From Caecitellus pseudoparvulus (lineage: Eukaryota > Bigyra: Bicosoecida): a stretch of 58,771 bases of DNA. The DNA lies in the NCBI GenBank assembly GCA_965644315.1, contig CBFFRQ010000023.1:1-58771 (forward strand), in the 5' to 3' direction. The notes below the pieces were generated by a model. That model ran no database searches, was not told the origin of the DNA, and worked only from the letters and a program-made list of their open reading frames with translations. This document shows positions 1 through 10,626 of the stretch, piece by piece (positions within the stretch are counted from its first letter, which is position 1; every line of letters starts with the position of its first letter). Made by a program: the position numbers and the translations under genes.

Positions 1-128
1 TACTTCCGAGGCAGGGCATGTGTCAAGGACATGCCCACCCCAAACCCCAGAAACGCAAAGAAGTGTCGCTTAGAAAGAGCTGCCTACGACGCAGCCGCAA
101 CTCCTGCCCCTTTCGGGGAAAGGAAGCG

Positions 129-505
129 TTCTGCCCCTACGACCTGTGGAGGGGCTTGGATGGTTTGAATGCATTTCTAACGAAACACACTCACCTGGGG
201 ACCACCGAGAGCGCCACGGGGGCCATGCGCTCGACACCGGTGTGTCGCATCCGCTGGCACCCCGTGCCCGAAGGCGTTCGGCGACCGGTGTCCCACCCAC
301 GCCTGTAAGAAGGGCAAGGAAAAAACTTTGTGTTGAACCCTTGCTGGAGGATAAAGAACTCAATGCTTCCGATGTCGTGAGCGAAGGAGAAGGAGATGGA
401 AGTGCACGCATACCGAGCTTGTGCAAAGCTCTCCCCCTCCCTCGCTCCGTTGCAGAACCTGCGTTTCCGGGCCCCCTGGGGGCCCGGACAACTAAAGTTG
501 TCCTG
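129..505 (-). repeat. dispersed repeat R1, copy 1
   Basis: First of three related copies (others at 3692-4078 and 9215-9365). The left part (about 140-305) is almost identical to copy 2, the middle (306-385) is diverged, and the right part (386-503) is again similar in all three. On the minus strand, 195-302 has the layout of a 108-bp exon: a pyrimidine-rich tract and CAG before it, GTGAGT after it, then a 51-bp intron (144-194) ending CCACAG. The right part holds two clear hairpins: 467-475 pairs with 479-487, and 486-493 pairs with 496-503. It may be a non-autonomous element or a fragment of a repeated gene. No encoded function is recognised. Confidence 0.7.
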
Positions 506-1102
506 CCTTCCAAGTCTGCGGCAATCGCGATTGAAAGTGCTGCTCATCAACCCTTGCGATATCTTGGCCGGGACAAGAAGTTTCGATGTGCAGCTAGCGT
601 GCTCTGGGGCAGGCTGTACTTTGATGTCCGGATCAGCGACGCGTACTCTGCAGCTGGCTCAGTGCAACATCAGTTTACGCTTTATGAGCTGTACTTGCAG
701 CTCCTTGATACATACCAATGTAGCCACACTCGCCACTTCAAATTTGTTGTTGTACGCGCTCTCATGCACCCTACTGTGCTTTTGTGTCACACCGTGGCGA
801 GACGTGCCCCGCGTTTCGCCCGAGCTTCGAATGTCCGCGGCTAAAGCCAAGCCTTGTACCGCAAGATGGGCTAGGCCATAACAGTGGTCTGCACGTCGCT
901 GGAATGTGTATCTTCCACTTTTCGTCGTGCCAGGCAAAGTTGTTGAGCGTGTCTTGCACACAGTAACGTGGACTTCTTTCGAAGGACCTTGCATTGGGCA
1001 CACTCTTCATCAATCTCTCAGGAATTGAAAGACTAAGGACTTACGAACAGAGTACCTGCAGGGAAGACAACTTGGCTCGCCAAACTCCGGTGCGCACAGC
1101 CT
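506..1102. other. no recognisable gene
   Basis: About 600 bp to the right of repeat R1. Short ORFs occur in every frame, but none has a recognisable motif or a copy elsewhere in the window. Confidence 0.5.
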
Positions 1103-2011
1103 ATGCTGCAGCCACCCGGCGAGTGGAAAAGCCTGCCCTCGACGACGGGAGGTTTTGGGTCTAGTCTGAGGTTCGGCCAAACCGTTCGCTACTCCGAACT
1201 GCTTCGCTGGAAGCAGAGCTCAAGGTATACAGCACCCCTCAAGCCCGCAGTGCCAAAGATCGCGGACACTGTGCCTACACTTTGTTTGCGTTGGCAAGAA
1301 GCGCACTTGCCGCGCGTCGCTTGGGCCTGGACGCGGAGTGTCTCCCGCACGCTGCCCGGCGCGGCTGAGGTCAACGACCTCCCCACCGCCTGGGAGGTGG
1401 CGACTCTCTTCAGGCAGGGGCTCGCGGCGGCCGCAGTTCGAGACAGACTTCTGCCAGCGGCTCCTGTCTTGTTGGAATCAATGCTCGATTCCCAGGCGGC
1501 CGCTACGATGGTCGGGAAAGGATACTCGGTTCGGTCGGAACCGACAACCGAGATGTGCAGGACCTTGGCGCTCATCCAGGAGCGCCATCGGGTGCGCATC
1601 GTTCTGAGGTGGGTGAGGCGACGGTGGAATTGGCAGGCATGTCGCCTCTCACACCCCGAAACGGTGGAGTTGTCGTCCCTTTGGTCTCCTCCCACGGCGA
1701 GATCCGAACTAGCCGGGGAAGACTTCAAAAGCCATGGACCACGTGGGATCTGGAGGTGCCTCGAGCTGGATCAGGCGACGGGCGGGAGCAGCAGCAGGGG
1801 AGACCCCTCCCTGCTGTCGCACGGGATTCCACTGCACACTGAGGTGCTGTGCGCACAGTTGTATTGCATTCGACACGAAAGCCAAAGCACCTTTGGTTGT
1901 GGGGAATTGAAGCAGCAGTTTCATGCCCAGACGACGTGCCCCCTCAGAGTTACTGTCCACGGGTACAGAGCGATGAAGGTACAGAGATCTCACGGTGTTC
2001 TCTGCGAATGA
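1103..2011 (+). pseudogene. RNase H-like fragment of a DIRS/Ngaro-type retroelement
   Basis: A 302-codon ORF. Residues about 83-185 follow the RNase H pattern of tyrosine-recombinase retrotransposons: an LLES..DSQAA.TMVGKGYS stretch (residues 123-142), where the family usually has a D-N pair and KG.S, then a helix RTLALIQERHRVRIVL and the tail WVRRRWNWQACRLSH, which resembles the family's WVPxxxNxxADxLSR. The usual second aspartate of the tail is replaced by cysteine, so the copy is probably dead. No reverse transcriptase precedes it. A tyrosine recombinase of a compatible element type lies 10 kb away (11701-12720), but nothing ties the two to one insertion. Confidence 0.45.
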
Positions 2012-3075
2012 GTGGCGCTGGGACAATGGGGGTGGTCAATGAAGACACCCATCCGCGATATCAACACTGAACAGTGGGAGTGCTCATCCACTGCCTCGCC
2101 TGGGCCTTCTCCACGGCCCCACGCTCCTCAGCAGAGCGGGGTCAACGTGCCTGTCTTGGACCACGGCCGTCCGACCCCCCCCCCCCCCCCACGGGCAACC
2201 TTTGTTCGTGGAGATCGAATGTCTTCATCGCCCCTTCCGAACCTTGAGCCACTACTCTTGGCTCTCAAGCGGGCAAAGGCAGCAATGTTCAATAGGGCCG
2301 CCGCCCCCTCATCTCAAGCAGCAGCATGTTCGTGTAATTCTACACAGGACGTCATGATGAAGTGGAGTTGCAGCGCTGTACGTGATGAGGTTGAGGATCA
2401 CTCATGCTGCGGAGTTTGAATTCACCAACGGCGCTCCGCTGTACCCGCAATTCTGTCACACGCTCAGGCGTGAGAGGTCCCAGAGAGAGTCTCTTCGTAG
2501 GAGCAGGGGAGGTTGATATCTCAAGTTCACTTGCAGACTCATCGTCTCCACTGCCAGCGGCAGCCGCTGTCCGAGTGTGGCCTTCAGCGAGCACAAAACA
2601 TGAGCTGATTTCACCCTCCTCACAAGAGGGCTTGAATTCACTCTTGACGGCAGTGTTGAACGCGGCGCTTATAGATGAGCCTGAAGGTTGCAATTTCTCA
2701 ACCGAATGCTCTGCACAATACAAAATGCATTTCGGATGTTTTCATCACGTCTTGTACGGATCTGACCGTTGTTGCTAATTGTTTGCATCCATCCATACTT
2801 CAACAGGCTTAGAGCCGCAGCCCACTTTTGAACCATGATAAACATGTCATCTTGTTGTGCGTGTGCTATAATGAACAAATTCAGTTCAAGGAGTGGTCTG
2901 GTGGGTGATGGGGGAAGCAATGAAGGTGAAAGTGAAGGAGAAGGGCGATGCTTTAAATCGTCTGACTTTCGCTCAATTATGGGGCTCAAGTTGGCACAGC
3001 TATCAGGTAATACAATCTACGTACACTATACACACTGATCTATCTGTCTTTGTGCTGATATTCGCATGCTGTGAC
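2012..3075. other. no recognisable gene; 16-C homopolymer
   Basis: About 1 kb of lower-GC DNA with only short unsupported ORFs. A run of 16 C at about 2175-2190 could be a real homopolymer or an assembly weak point. Confidence 0.5.
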
Positions 3076-3690
3076 GCGAACAGGGGCTCAACTGGAGCAA
3101 GGCGAAACTCCGGCAAAACGCCAGGGGCAAAAAGAGGCCGACAACCGCAAAAACAACGTATACTGCATGGTCCTTTCACCGAGAGCTGGACGACCCTCTG
3201 TTCAATCGCTGAGCTTGTCCGCGAGATGAGCACAGCGTTGCTAAAAGAGTGTGCGGACGAGATGCGAGACACAGTCCTTGCGAGGCGCATCCACGCACAT
3301 GCCCGGAGTGGCGTACCGCTTAGACAGCGGGCTGCCAAACGGAAACCCAGTCCTAAGCTTGCAGCCATAGGCTTAGGTCACCTTCTTAACTCTGAGGCTG
3401 AATGCTGCACGTACTTGGGGATGGGCAGCAAGGCCGCGCGGCACCTCATCGACGGGGTCATCCACAGCATTCAAGCTGACAAACTTGCAGACCCCAAGCT
3501 CCTTTCAGCAACTGTCACATACTCCCCGGAAGTTCGGATCGCTGCTTCCGTGATGCGGGTACGGGGGGTGCGTTCACGTGAGATAAGCTTGCTATTTAGA
3601 TGCTCCTCCCAATCCGTTCAACGCTGGACTGCCGATCTGCTACCTTACAGTTACCCCGGTGTAGATTGTGCAGTCAAATTGAAATGTTGC
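3076..3690 (+). pseudogene. N-terminal transposase-like fragment with helix-turn-helix
   Basis: This is part of an open frame running from 2893 to 3870. Its last 60 codons are repeat R1 read in an arbitrary frame, so the real fragment ends near 3690. The distinctive part is a basic stretch rich in R, K and Q followed by SPEVRIAASVMRVRGVRSRE and SLLFRCSSQSVQRW. This has the spacing of a helix-turn-helix (EIS..F..S..SV.RW) as found at the N terminus of many DDE transposases. No catalytic domain follows. It could be the missing N-terminal half of the transposase family at 4979 and 5893, but I see no direct link. Confidence 0.35.
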
Positions 3691-3691
3691 A

Positions 3692-4078
3692 TTCTGTTCC
3701 TACGACCTGTGGAGGGGCTGGACGATATGAATGCATTTCTCACGAAACACACTCACCTGGGGACCACCGAGAACGCCACGGGGGCCATGCGCTCGACACC
3801 GGTGTGTCGCATCCGCTGGCACCCCGTGCCCGAAGGCGTTCGGCGACCGGTGTCCCACCCACCCCTGTAAAAGGGAGACAAAAGAAGAAAAAAAATATCC
3901 GGGTATCGAACCCGTAGCTTGGCGATAAAGCACAGACTGCTTCCGATGCCGTGAGCGAGAGAGAAGGAGATGAAAGTGCACAGGCACTGAGCCTGTGCAC
4001 AGCTCTCCCCCTCCCTCGCTCCGTTGCAGAACCTGCGTTTCCGCCCCCCCCGGGGGCCCGGATAACTAAAGTTGTTGC
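3692..4078 (-). repeat. dispersed repeat R1, copy 2
   Basis: Second copy of R1. The exon-like block 3757-3864 is again exactly 108 bp on the minus strand, with a T/C-rich tract plus TTTTACAG before it, GTGAGT after it and a 50-bp intron (3707-3756) ending CCACAG. The middle part read on the minus strand contains GGGTTCGATACCC, which looks like a tRNA T-arm/B box, but no acceptor stem closes. The right part has a perfect 10-bp hairpin (3976-3985 with 3991-4000, loop ACTGA) and a GC-rich hairpin (about 4043-4057). Confidence 0.7.
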
Positions 4079-4783
4079 CCGAGCTTGGTTGCGCAAATAA
4101 AGAGCGACGTTGCGCTCGGGAAGCCTTAGAAGCCCCTCTGTAAGTGCGACATCAAGTTCATGGCTCTGTGGCAAGGAGCATCTTGACACACCTGTTGCAC
4201 CAATGGCATCTAAAGCTTGCCATGGCAGATACAATCCCATATCCTGTGCCTTCGGTATGCACACCGTCCGTTTTGGCACTGCATCAGCCTCAGCCGCTGT
4301 CTGAGCCAAAGCAGGCAACGCAGAGTTCAGAAAATGTTGAAATGGAGAGGACGAGTTACTTGTCATTGACGGGGTAAGCGTTGTGTCCCCTCCTGGCGCG
4401 TTGACCTGCCGTAAAAGGAACTTGTGTGCAGCCTGCAAAAAGCGAAACGCCACGTCAAAGACCAACTGACTACACACGCGCGTCAGTCCATCCAAATACA
4501 TTCTACGTACCATAAACACAAGCCCCGCAATCACGTTAGCAGTATCCTTTGGTTTAAAGCTCACTGAAACGGCGGGGCGTGCGCATTTGGTGCGGCCTTC
4601 GAAGCAGCATGAAACGCCAACGGCGGACGAACTTTTGAAGCCAGGTGTGGCACAATTTCTGGGAACTGACGAGAAACGATGCAGTGGTAGCACGAGAGTA
4701 CACAAGTACACATAGTCGCGCTGGAAAATTATGACATTGACGTGAGCAAACCTGATGAATCGAGTATGTGCTGCGGAGGTCAT
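4079..4783 (-). other. unrecognised open frame abutting repeat R1
   Basis: A minus-strand frame open from 4783 to about 4080 that then runs on into R1. About 230 codons are unique. It contains no motif I recognise and no copy elsewhere in the window. Codon choice is less GC-biased than in the genes beyond 22 kb. It is either a decayed mobile-element protein or chance. Confidence 0.2.
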
Positions 4784-4978
4784 TGAGCAAACTCAAATTG
4801 CTAACCGAAGCTGATAGACGTGTCCGTCAGACAAGATACATTTTTGCCAGACTATTGTTGGTGATGACCCTTTCAGTCACACACACCTAAGTACCCCGCG
4901 CGCTTTCAACAAAATGATCCCAGTCACCACACAATTTGGACCCCTTGCGAAATCAGGCTATGGTACGCACCCCCTGTA

Positions 4979-5662
4979 GTGCTGAACCACATACGCGCAC
5001 ACTACCCATGGTTGCGAGTTCTCTTTGTGGTGGCCAACTGTACGAGCTTCCTTCAAGTTTGCGACGTGTCCATAGACAAACCCTTCAAGGGGCTGTTGAC
5101 TGAGCTGTACACGCGCTGGCGTGCGAGGAGAGCCGCTGCGGCAGCCGCTACCGGCAGAGCAGAATCACCGTTGGGTATGAAAGAAGCCAAGGCAGCCATG
5201 GCCCGGTTTGTCTAAGCGGCCAACTCCGCCATCCACCCTGACGTGGTTCTAAATGGAGTGCGCCGCACTGGACTGGGCAGCATTTGGACCGAGGAGGGGG
5301 CCAGCCAAGCCATCGAGGATGCCCGCTGTCTGATTGAGGACGGCTCTTTGTGGTGGCCGATCTCGCCCAAAGACTCTGTTGTAAAACGAGGAGAAGTACC
5401 AGTTGAGGTGGTGGACCAGGCCGCCGCAGATGCCAAGGCGGCAAGTGTTGGGGGCAAGACGAGAGTGCGGGAGGGGAAAGCAACTGGGACAGCCACCCGC
5501 AAGTACAAGTGCAGCGTGTGCAAGTGCGCCGGGCACACCAAGCGCACTTGCACGGCCACGTATACACTTTCTGTGGAGCGCACACCAGGCACCGCCAAGG
5601 CCCCACGCGGCCTTCCAAGCCCGACTCTGACCCTTGGACGCCTCTGCCCCCCTGAACAATGA
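4979..5662 (+). pseudogene. DDE transposase C-terminal half with zinc knuckle (copy A)
   Basis: One reading frame interrupted by a single TAA at 5213-5215. The first part carries NCTSFLQVCDVSIDKPFK, the stretch that in pogo/Tigger-like and related DDE transposases lies just before the last catalytic acid region (CTSFLQPLDVS.NKPFK). After the stop the same frame continues through VVLNGVRRTGLGSIW to a knuckle CSVCKCAGHTKRTC (C-x2-C-x3-GH-x4-C). The catalytic core upstream is absent. It is homologous to 5893-6450 and to 11166-11740. The internal stop and missing N-terminal half mark it as a remnant. Confidence 0.6.
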
Positions 5663-5892
5663 TGGTGTATAAAGAATGCACAATGTATTTACAGACACCA
5701 TACGCACCTCCACTGCCCAATCTTACACCTGCACAAACTATAACCGGGTGTACTGTATATGTCGACTTTCTCTAAAAGCAACTCAAAAAATTTCTCAAGT
5801 TGCTTTTTCCGTGCAGACTACTGGTACATACATTTTGATTGTGCAAGATTTCATTCTGACTGCACATTCTACACAAGGGTAACTGTAAGAAC

Positions 5893-6450
5893 ATGAGTGC
5901 TTGGGAGGACACGGAGCGTTGTGCCAAGGCTGAGGAGCTTCGAAACGGTGTGAATGGGGATGGCGCCACCCTCAGCGACGGTGCTGTGCGGGTCCTGGAG
6001 GCGCACCTGGCATCCAAGCCGGTTCGGCGGAATGCGGCCGCCAACGCAATTGTGCGCGCGCTGCGCTCAGTGACAGCCCAGACTGTGTTGAACGGCATTC
6101 GTGCTTCAGGGATGTCGCGTGTCTGGGACGCGGCTACGAGGCTGGAGCTGTGGAACTTGGCACACGAGAGAGATGCAAGCGGTGCACTGTGGAGCAAGCT
6201 GACACCGCGGGGCATGCCCTTGGCCGAAGGTGTCGCTGCCGAGGCAACACCAGCACTGGTAGCGAGCGAAGGTTCTGCTGCTGGTGCTGGCGGGGGAGAT
6301 GAGCATCAGCGTGGAAAGAAGCGCCCTCGGGAACAAGGCGCGAAACAGGCCAGGACATGCGGCTGGTGCAGGCACACGGGCCACGACAGGCACAACTGTC
6401 TCATTCACAAGCAGGGCCTGCCCGCCGCCAAGGGAGCGCGGTACAAGTGA
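5893..6450 (+). pseudogene. DDE transposase C-terminal fragment with zinc knuckle (copy B)
   Basis: A 185-codon ORF starting at an ATG. It aligns with copy A over TVLNGIRASGMSRVW (copy A: VVLNGVRRTGLGSIW) and ends with the knuckle CGWCRHTGHDRHNC, spaced as in copy A. It lacks the CTSFLQ region and all catalytic residues. It is an uninterrupted frame and so could be expressed as a small zinc-knuckle protein, but decay of a transposon is the simpler reading. It lies 230 bp after copy A in the same orientation. Confidence 0.5.
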
Positions 6451-6829
6451 AGTGGCAGGAGCGCTTGCCCAGGTGCGCCTAAACCACAGAATGCATTGCA
6501 GCTGCCCCATGCTCACACTTGCGGCCTGCTGCCCAAAATCAATCAACAAGACGTACTATCAACAAACGTCCAGGTACGGAAGAGCTTGCAAGAAACGGAG
6601 ACCTTTTGAGCGTCTATGAAAATGGCTTCCACCTTCTGAAGAAGCTGAGTTGCGTGCACCCTTCGGTAAGGGTTGCCATCAGTGCTGGAGTCCCGCAGAA
6701 CACAAGTGGTCAACACAGCCCTGCGCCGCGTCAAGCTCGTGCTTGGGCCGGTCGCACATTCAGGCTGGCTGCGGTTCATGCGGTCCAAATGTGCTTCGAA
6801 CTCATCATGGCCCTTGATCCTAAGCTTCT
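6451..6829. other. no recognisable gene
   Basis: Only short ORFs are present. The shared 3' segment of the ORF at 6830-7567 begins at its right edge. Confidence 0.4.
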
Positions 6830-7567
6830 CGGGGCGTTTGTGGAAGAGCCAGACACCCAGATCGACTCTTCCAGTGAAAGCACACCTTCTCATGATGAAG
6901 CCGAAGCGACAGACGTTCTGTTGGGGAAATCCGGCAGTAATCAACCATGTGACAGCCCTGTCGATGGCACTGCACTCTCTGGTGACGGGCCTGGCACAGT
7001 CTCGACACCCTCCCATTTCCCGGCCACATAATCCACAACGTCGTCCCCAAGTACAACAACGTTGGGTGGCCCATGGAGAACACACAACCCACAGGAGATG
7101 TGCTGTCCGACTTGTTGAAGGCCTTGAATACATCCATACTGGCATTGAAGAACCTCTGTGCACGTGCAGGGATGCTCATGAGCTGACGTCGTTACACAAC
7201 GAAACGCCACTTTGAAGCGTATTTCAAGCCTGAACTTGGTGCCCTTTGCAGCCTGCTGCCTTGCACACTCGTAGAACAAAGCCACTACTTGCGGGTTTTG
7301 GGCCTTGGTCCACGTCTTGCCGTCTAGTCCCAAAGCGCCGTCCTCTTGCATGGTTGCAACCACATTCAAAAGGCAGTCAGAAACTGTGGATGATCCCAAC
7401 GTAGGGGTCATGTCCCACAGCATTGGGAATGCATCTGCAGCGTACATCCCTATCAGAAACGCGCGCTGGGAGCGCTCAGTACCGGCGATGTCTACAACTG
7501 TAGATATGGCGCTTTCGGGCGTGGCAGGGGTGCTTCGCCTGCTTTGCCGTGTGGGCCGTACGCTTGC
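6830..7567 (-). CDS. unknown protein, paralogue of the divergent ORF at 7943
   Basis: The start is the ATG at 7567. A basic, Ser/Thr/Pro-rich N terminus is followed by TPTLGSSTVSDCLLNVVATM and ALFYECARQ. A second segment near 7150-7000 (RFFNASMDVFK) is reached after a probable short intron ending GTGCACAG at about 7170. The same two segments in the same order occur in the plus-strand ORF at 7943 (PTLGSSSPSDVLLPVVAGM and RFFKASVDAYK). The two are diverged paralogues arranged head to head with 375 bp between starts. The 3' end is not defined. I do not recognise the family; mobile-element origin is likely from the surroundings. Confidence 0.35.
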
Positions 7568-7942
7568 CATGGCTGCAGCACCTTGAAGCAAACAATGCAG
7601 AGCAAAAATGATTGTCGCAACGTGTCTGCAAAATGCTGCTCAACTCATGCTTGAGAAGTGTAGGTGTAAGAAGACTGCTTAGTGCATTTCGGCGTGAGTG
7701 GTGTTTGTGGCGCGCGTTTCGAAGTGAAACACCCCCCCATGCCGGAAAGTCTTAGGCCTTCTGGCACAAGGGGGATTTACTGGGGCAAAGGACGAGGGGG
7801 TCCCACGGTTAGGGGTTTGATATCACGCGCTTATTTTTGTCAAGAATGCATTTCTGCCACTGTTGCACATAAAATGACTACAGTTCGCGCAATCGTTCGT
7901 TTTCTGCAAGCTCTCTCAGCGCATCCTGCAGCAAAGCAAGTC

Positions 7943-8500
7943 ATGAGACGCACTCGGAGAGGTGGAGCAGCCGCCACACCTCCCGCATCGGAGGCCTCCG
8001 AGGGCTCCCAGGTCGACAGCGTAGCGGTGTTGGAGTCTCAACGCCATTTCCTCAAGCAAGTCTTCACCCAACAGAATTTCTCTACGCTGTACAACCTCAA
8101 ACCAACCCTGGGCAGCAGCTCGCCGTCCGACGTGCTGCTGCCCGTTGTGGCCGGCATGCGAGAAGACAAAATGGTTCGCGCATCTGGCGCTTCCTGGACA
8201 CCAGATGAGGACGCGGAAGTTCTGAGTGAGTTCCTGTCCTAGGCGCGCTCTGGAACAGGAGAGGGTGACAAGTGACGCGTGGAGGTGAGAGACATTGCGA
8301 GCACTTTCCACTCAAGTTCCGCTCTCGGGGGCGAGCCTTCACTGCCCTTCCCTTTGTTCAGAGATTCTTCAAGGCATCTGTGGATGCGTACAAAGAGCAT
8401 CATTCCATGTCAGGTTTGGGTGGGGATCCACTCCCTGTTGGCATCACAGTCAGCCTCGCGCCCAATGAGGTGGTCCTGCGACGACAGGTGCAGGGTGAAC
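7943..8500 (+). CDS. unknown protein, paralogue of the divergent ORF at 7567
   Basis: The chosen start (7943) gives MRRTRR followed by a Pro/Ala/Glu linker; an in-frame ATG at 7874 is also possible. Exon 1 contains PTLGSSSPSDVLLPVVAGM and stops at 8242 unless spliced at a GTGAGT near 8226. A second block starts after CCTTTGTTCAG at about 8361 with RFFKASVDAYKEHHSM and continues to about 8500. Block order matches the minus-strand paralogue, which argues that both once were two-exon genes. I could not make the exon phases close exactly here, so the copy may be broken. Confidence 0.35.
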
Positions 8501-9214
8501 CCCTTCTCGTAGCAGATGCACTATCCGAGGTCGAGCAACGCGCTGTGCAGGAGCGGACTGTCTGGCAAACAGGCACAAACTGCTCCGCGGACCTGTCGGG
8601 ACAGCTCGGCCCGACTCGTGGGAGAGAATTGTACCGGCGATGCAGTTGCTTTGAGCCCCACTCGTGGAGGGCCAGTTTTAGCCCTGCCACGCTTTCCCCC
8701 CTTCTGGTGGAACCGACACCACCAGTGCCAGCAGTACGGGTTTCAGTCCCACCACTGTGTCCATCAACCTCTGTCCACTCACCACCCAATAAGCCACCGC
8801 ATTCATCGATGGTAGCAATTTCTGGTGGATCTGTGGCGCGCTGGTTCGCTACGGGATTGACCCCTGAGTATGGAGTTGCGGAAATGGGCGCTCCTGACGA
8901 TAATTGCAGCGGACAGTAGTAGCAGCGCGTACCCTCCAGCGAAGCTTGCTGACTTGGCGAAATCGGAACCCGATATCCTACATGACTTGACAAAGTATGA
9001 AGCCAAAGAACGCCGACTTGCACAAATGGCAAACAGAGGATGGAAGACAGGAATTAGACGAAGGTATGCTGAAGTCATTGCCGGTGGTCACCAGTCAGCA
9101 AGAGTCGATGGTAGCGTGTGGGTGCAACCAGACACTCGAGCTTAGGTCAAGGCACCGTTGAGCGGAATTCCTGCTTTGGCTCCACAAAGGCCAAGAGGCC
9201 GAGCATACAATGAA
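8501..9214 (+). other. decayed region with a repeated protein fragment
   Basis: Near 8985-9125 an open frame contains the stretch IRRRYAEVIAGGHQSARVDG, which resembles RAIRRKYSEMVSAGTECAES at about 9940-9998. It is probably debris from the same unknown element family. Nothing else is recognised. Confidence 0.3.
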
Positions 9215-9365
9215 AAGAACCAACATGTTTCCTGTGCCGTGAGCGAGGGAGAAGAAGACGAAAGTGCGCACAAGCCGAGCCTGCGCACAGCCCCCCCCCT
9301 CCCTCGCTCCGTTACAGAACCTACGTTTCCAGGTCCGCATGGGACCTGGAGAACTGAAGTTCCGC
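9215..9365 (-). repeat. dispersed repeat R1, copy 3 (hairpin part only)
   Basis: This copy contains only the right-hand, structured part of R1. The three hairpins are present with changed but still pairing bases: 9264-9270 with 9282-9288, 9329-9336 with 9342-9349 and 9351-9355 with 9358-9362. The segment CAGAACCT.CGTTTCC between the first two is conserved as sequence in all copies. The exon-like left part of copies 1 and 2 is absent. Confidence 0.65.
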
Positions 9366-10626
9366 TCTTGAGTTCGAGGGTATCGTGCATCGGCCATGGG
9401 TCTCTCTCACTGGCACTTGGCATCGTCTCTCAAGTTCCGCGAGGAACTCAGCCCTTCGAAAAAGGCTCTCAGTGCTCATGATGGCTTGTGCAGACTGCGG
9501 AATTCCGGCAGAAAAGGTTCATGCCAATCACCGGCTTGTAGAACAAGCACAGTCCCTCCTTCTCAACATTTTAGGAGGCGTGATCACAATCACCGTCGAC
9601 TAGACAACACCGACAACACACGTGTCGTACACAGTCTGCCAGCCAGATCTTTACATCAGATGATGAACGCAGTGGAACTGCATGGCTCTGCAGGTGAACG
9701 TCGCCCTCTTGGACGCCCCGAGCGCGCCATGGGGTGACAGGACATGGACTGTTCTCGACCTCCATGCACGGCCTGCCCTTGCAGCAGAGAAAGAGGAAGG
9801 GGGAGGGCAGCTGGTCATGCTGCCCGCAGCATCAGATGGCGGACCGTGCATTGGTGCAGTGCAGCTTTGCGATCCATTTGGAAAGTCATCCCGTACTTCA
9901 AGACACTTCAGACAGTACAATGACTGTGTCTCTCGAGCGATCAGAAGGAAGTACTCCGAGATGGTATCCGCAGGAACTGAATGTGCTGAGTCCGATGGCA
10001 GTATGTAGATTGCGAACACTGTCAGGGGTTCGGTGTTAGCGGGCACAACTAGCCCAGAGGTCTTTCGCTGCAAAGTACGAACTCGGGCGACTGAGCAGGT
10101 ACATCAGTTTGCGTTCCTCAAAGAAGCACCAGGACCGTTTGGCCCAGCAGCTGTCCAGTACCTACATACGTTGACTCCCATAGGATCTCCGGTACAGATA
10201 AGGAAGACCACATACCAGATGAAAGCTACCAGAAGATCTTCTGTCCGTGAAGCAGCTCCTCGTCATCGTCTATCGTCAGGAGCTAGGCAAGGAGCTTCTC
10301 TTCCCGCCAATCAAGTCGCAAGCGCCAAAAAAGCTGAGGCTTTACAACATTTTCACGGCGACTTCTAGGGAGTATCCTTTCATCATTGCCCCGTGTGCAG
10401 TGAGTGTAGACCATGCTGGAACACTATCGTGTCTGGAGGAGAAGAATGCCGAACATAAGAATGCCCGGTCACTCCCTTCCGAAATGTTTGACAAAAAGCC
10501 CACAGTGCATTTTCTTGCCTCACCAGGCTACAAGCTGGTCCACGCGCGGCACGCTTCACACTTGAGCGCGCTTCAGGGTGGGGGGCAGAGCCTGCAGCTT
10601 TTTCTGGGCGCCGTACGGCAGTGTGC
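9366..10626 (+). other. decayed mobile-element debris
   Basis: An open frame at 9682-10008 contains DRTWTVLDLHARP, then ASDGGPCIGAVQL and a basic tail. The minus-strand frame at 15759-16772 has a similar series (SDRIWGFLVPLS, then SPAGGPCIGHVLL). The two look like relics of one unidentified protein family. The rest of this stretch has nothing I can name. Confidence 0.3.

Noticed and set aside
486-503. Helitron 3' end for R1 (hairpin followed by CTAA/CTGA)
   Set aside because: The hairpin is only four bases from CTRR and conserved sequence continues past it; no consistent A-T insertion flank.
3885-3960. tRNA gene on the minus strand (T-arm GGGTTCGATACCC, D-arm-like GCTCA)
   Set aside because: No acceptor stem, no uridine at position 33, and the T run after it is better explained as the pyrimidine tract of a 3' splice site present in both copies.
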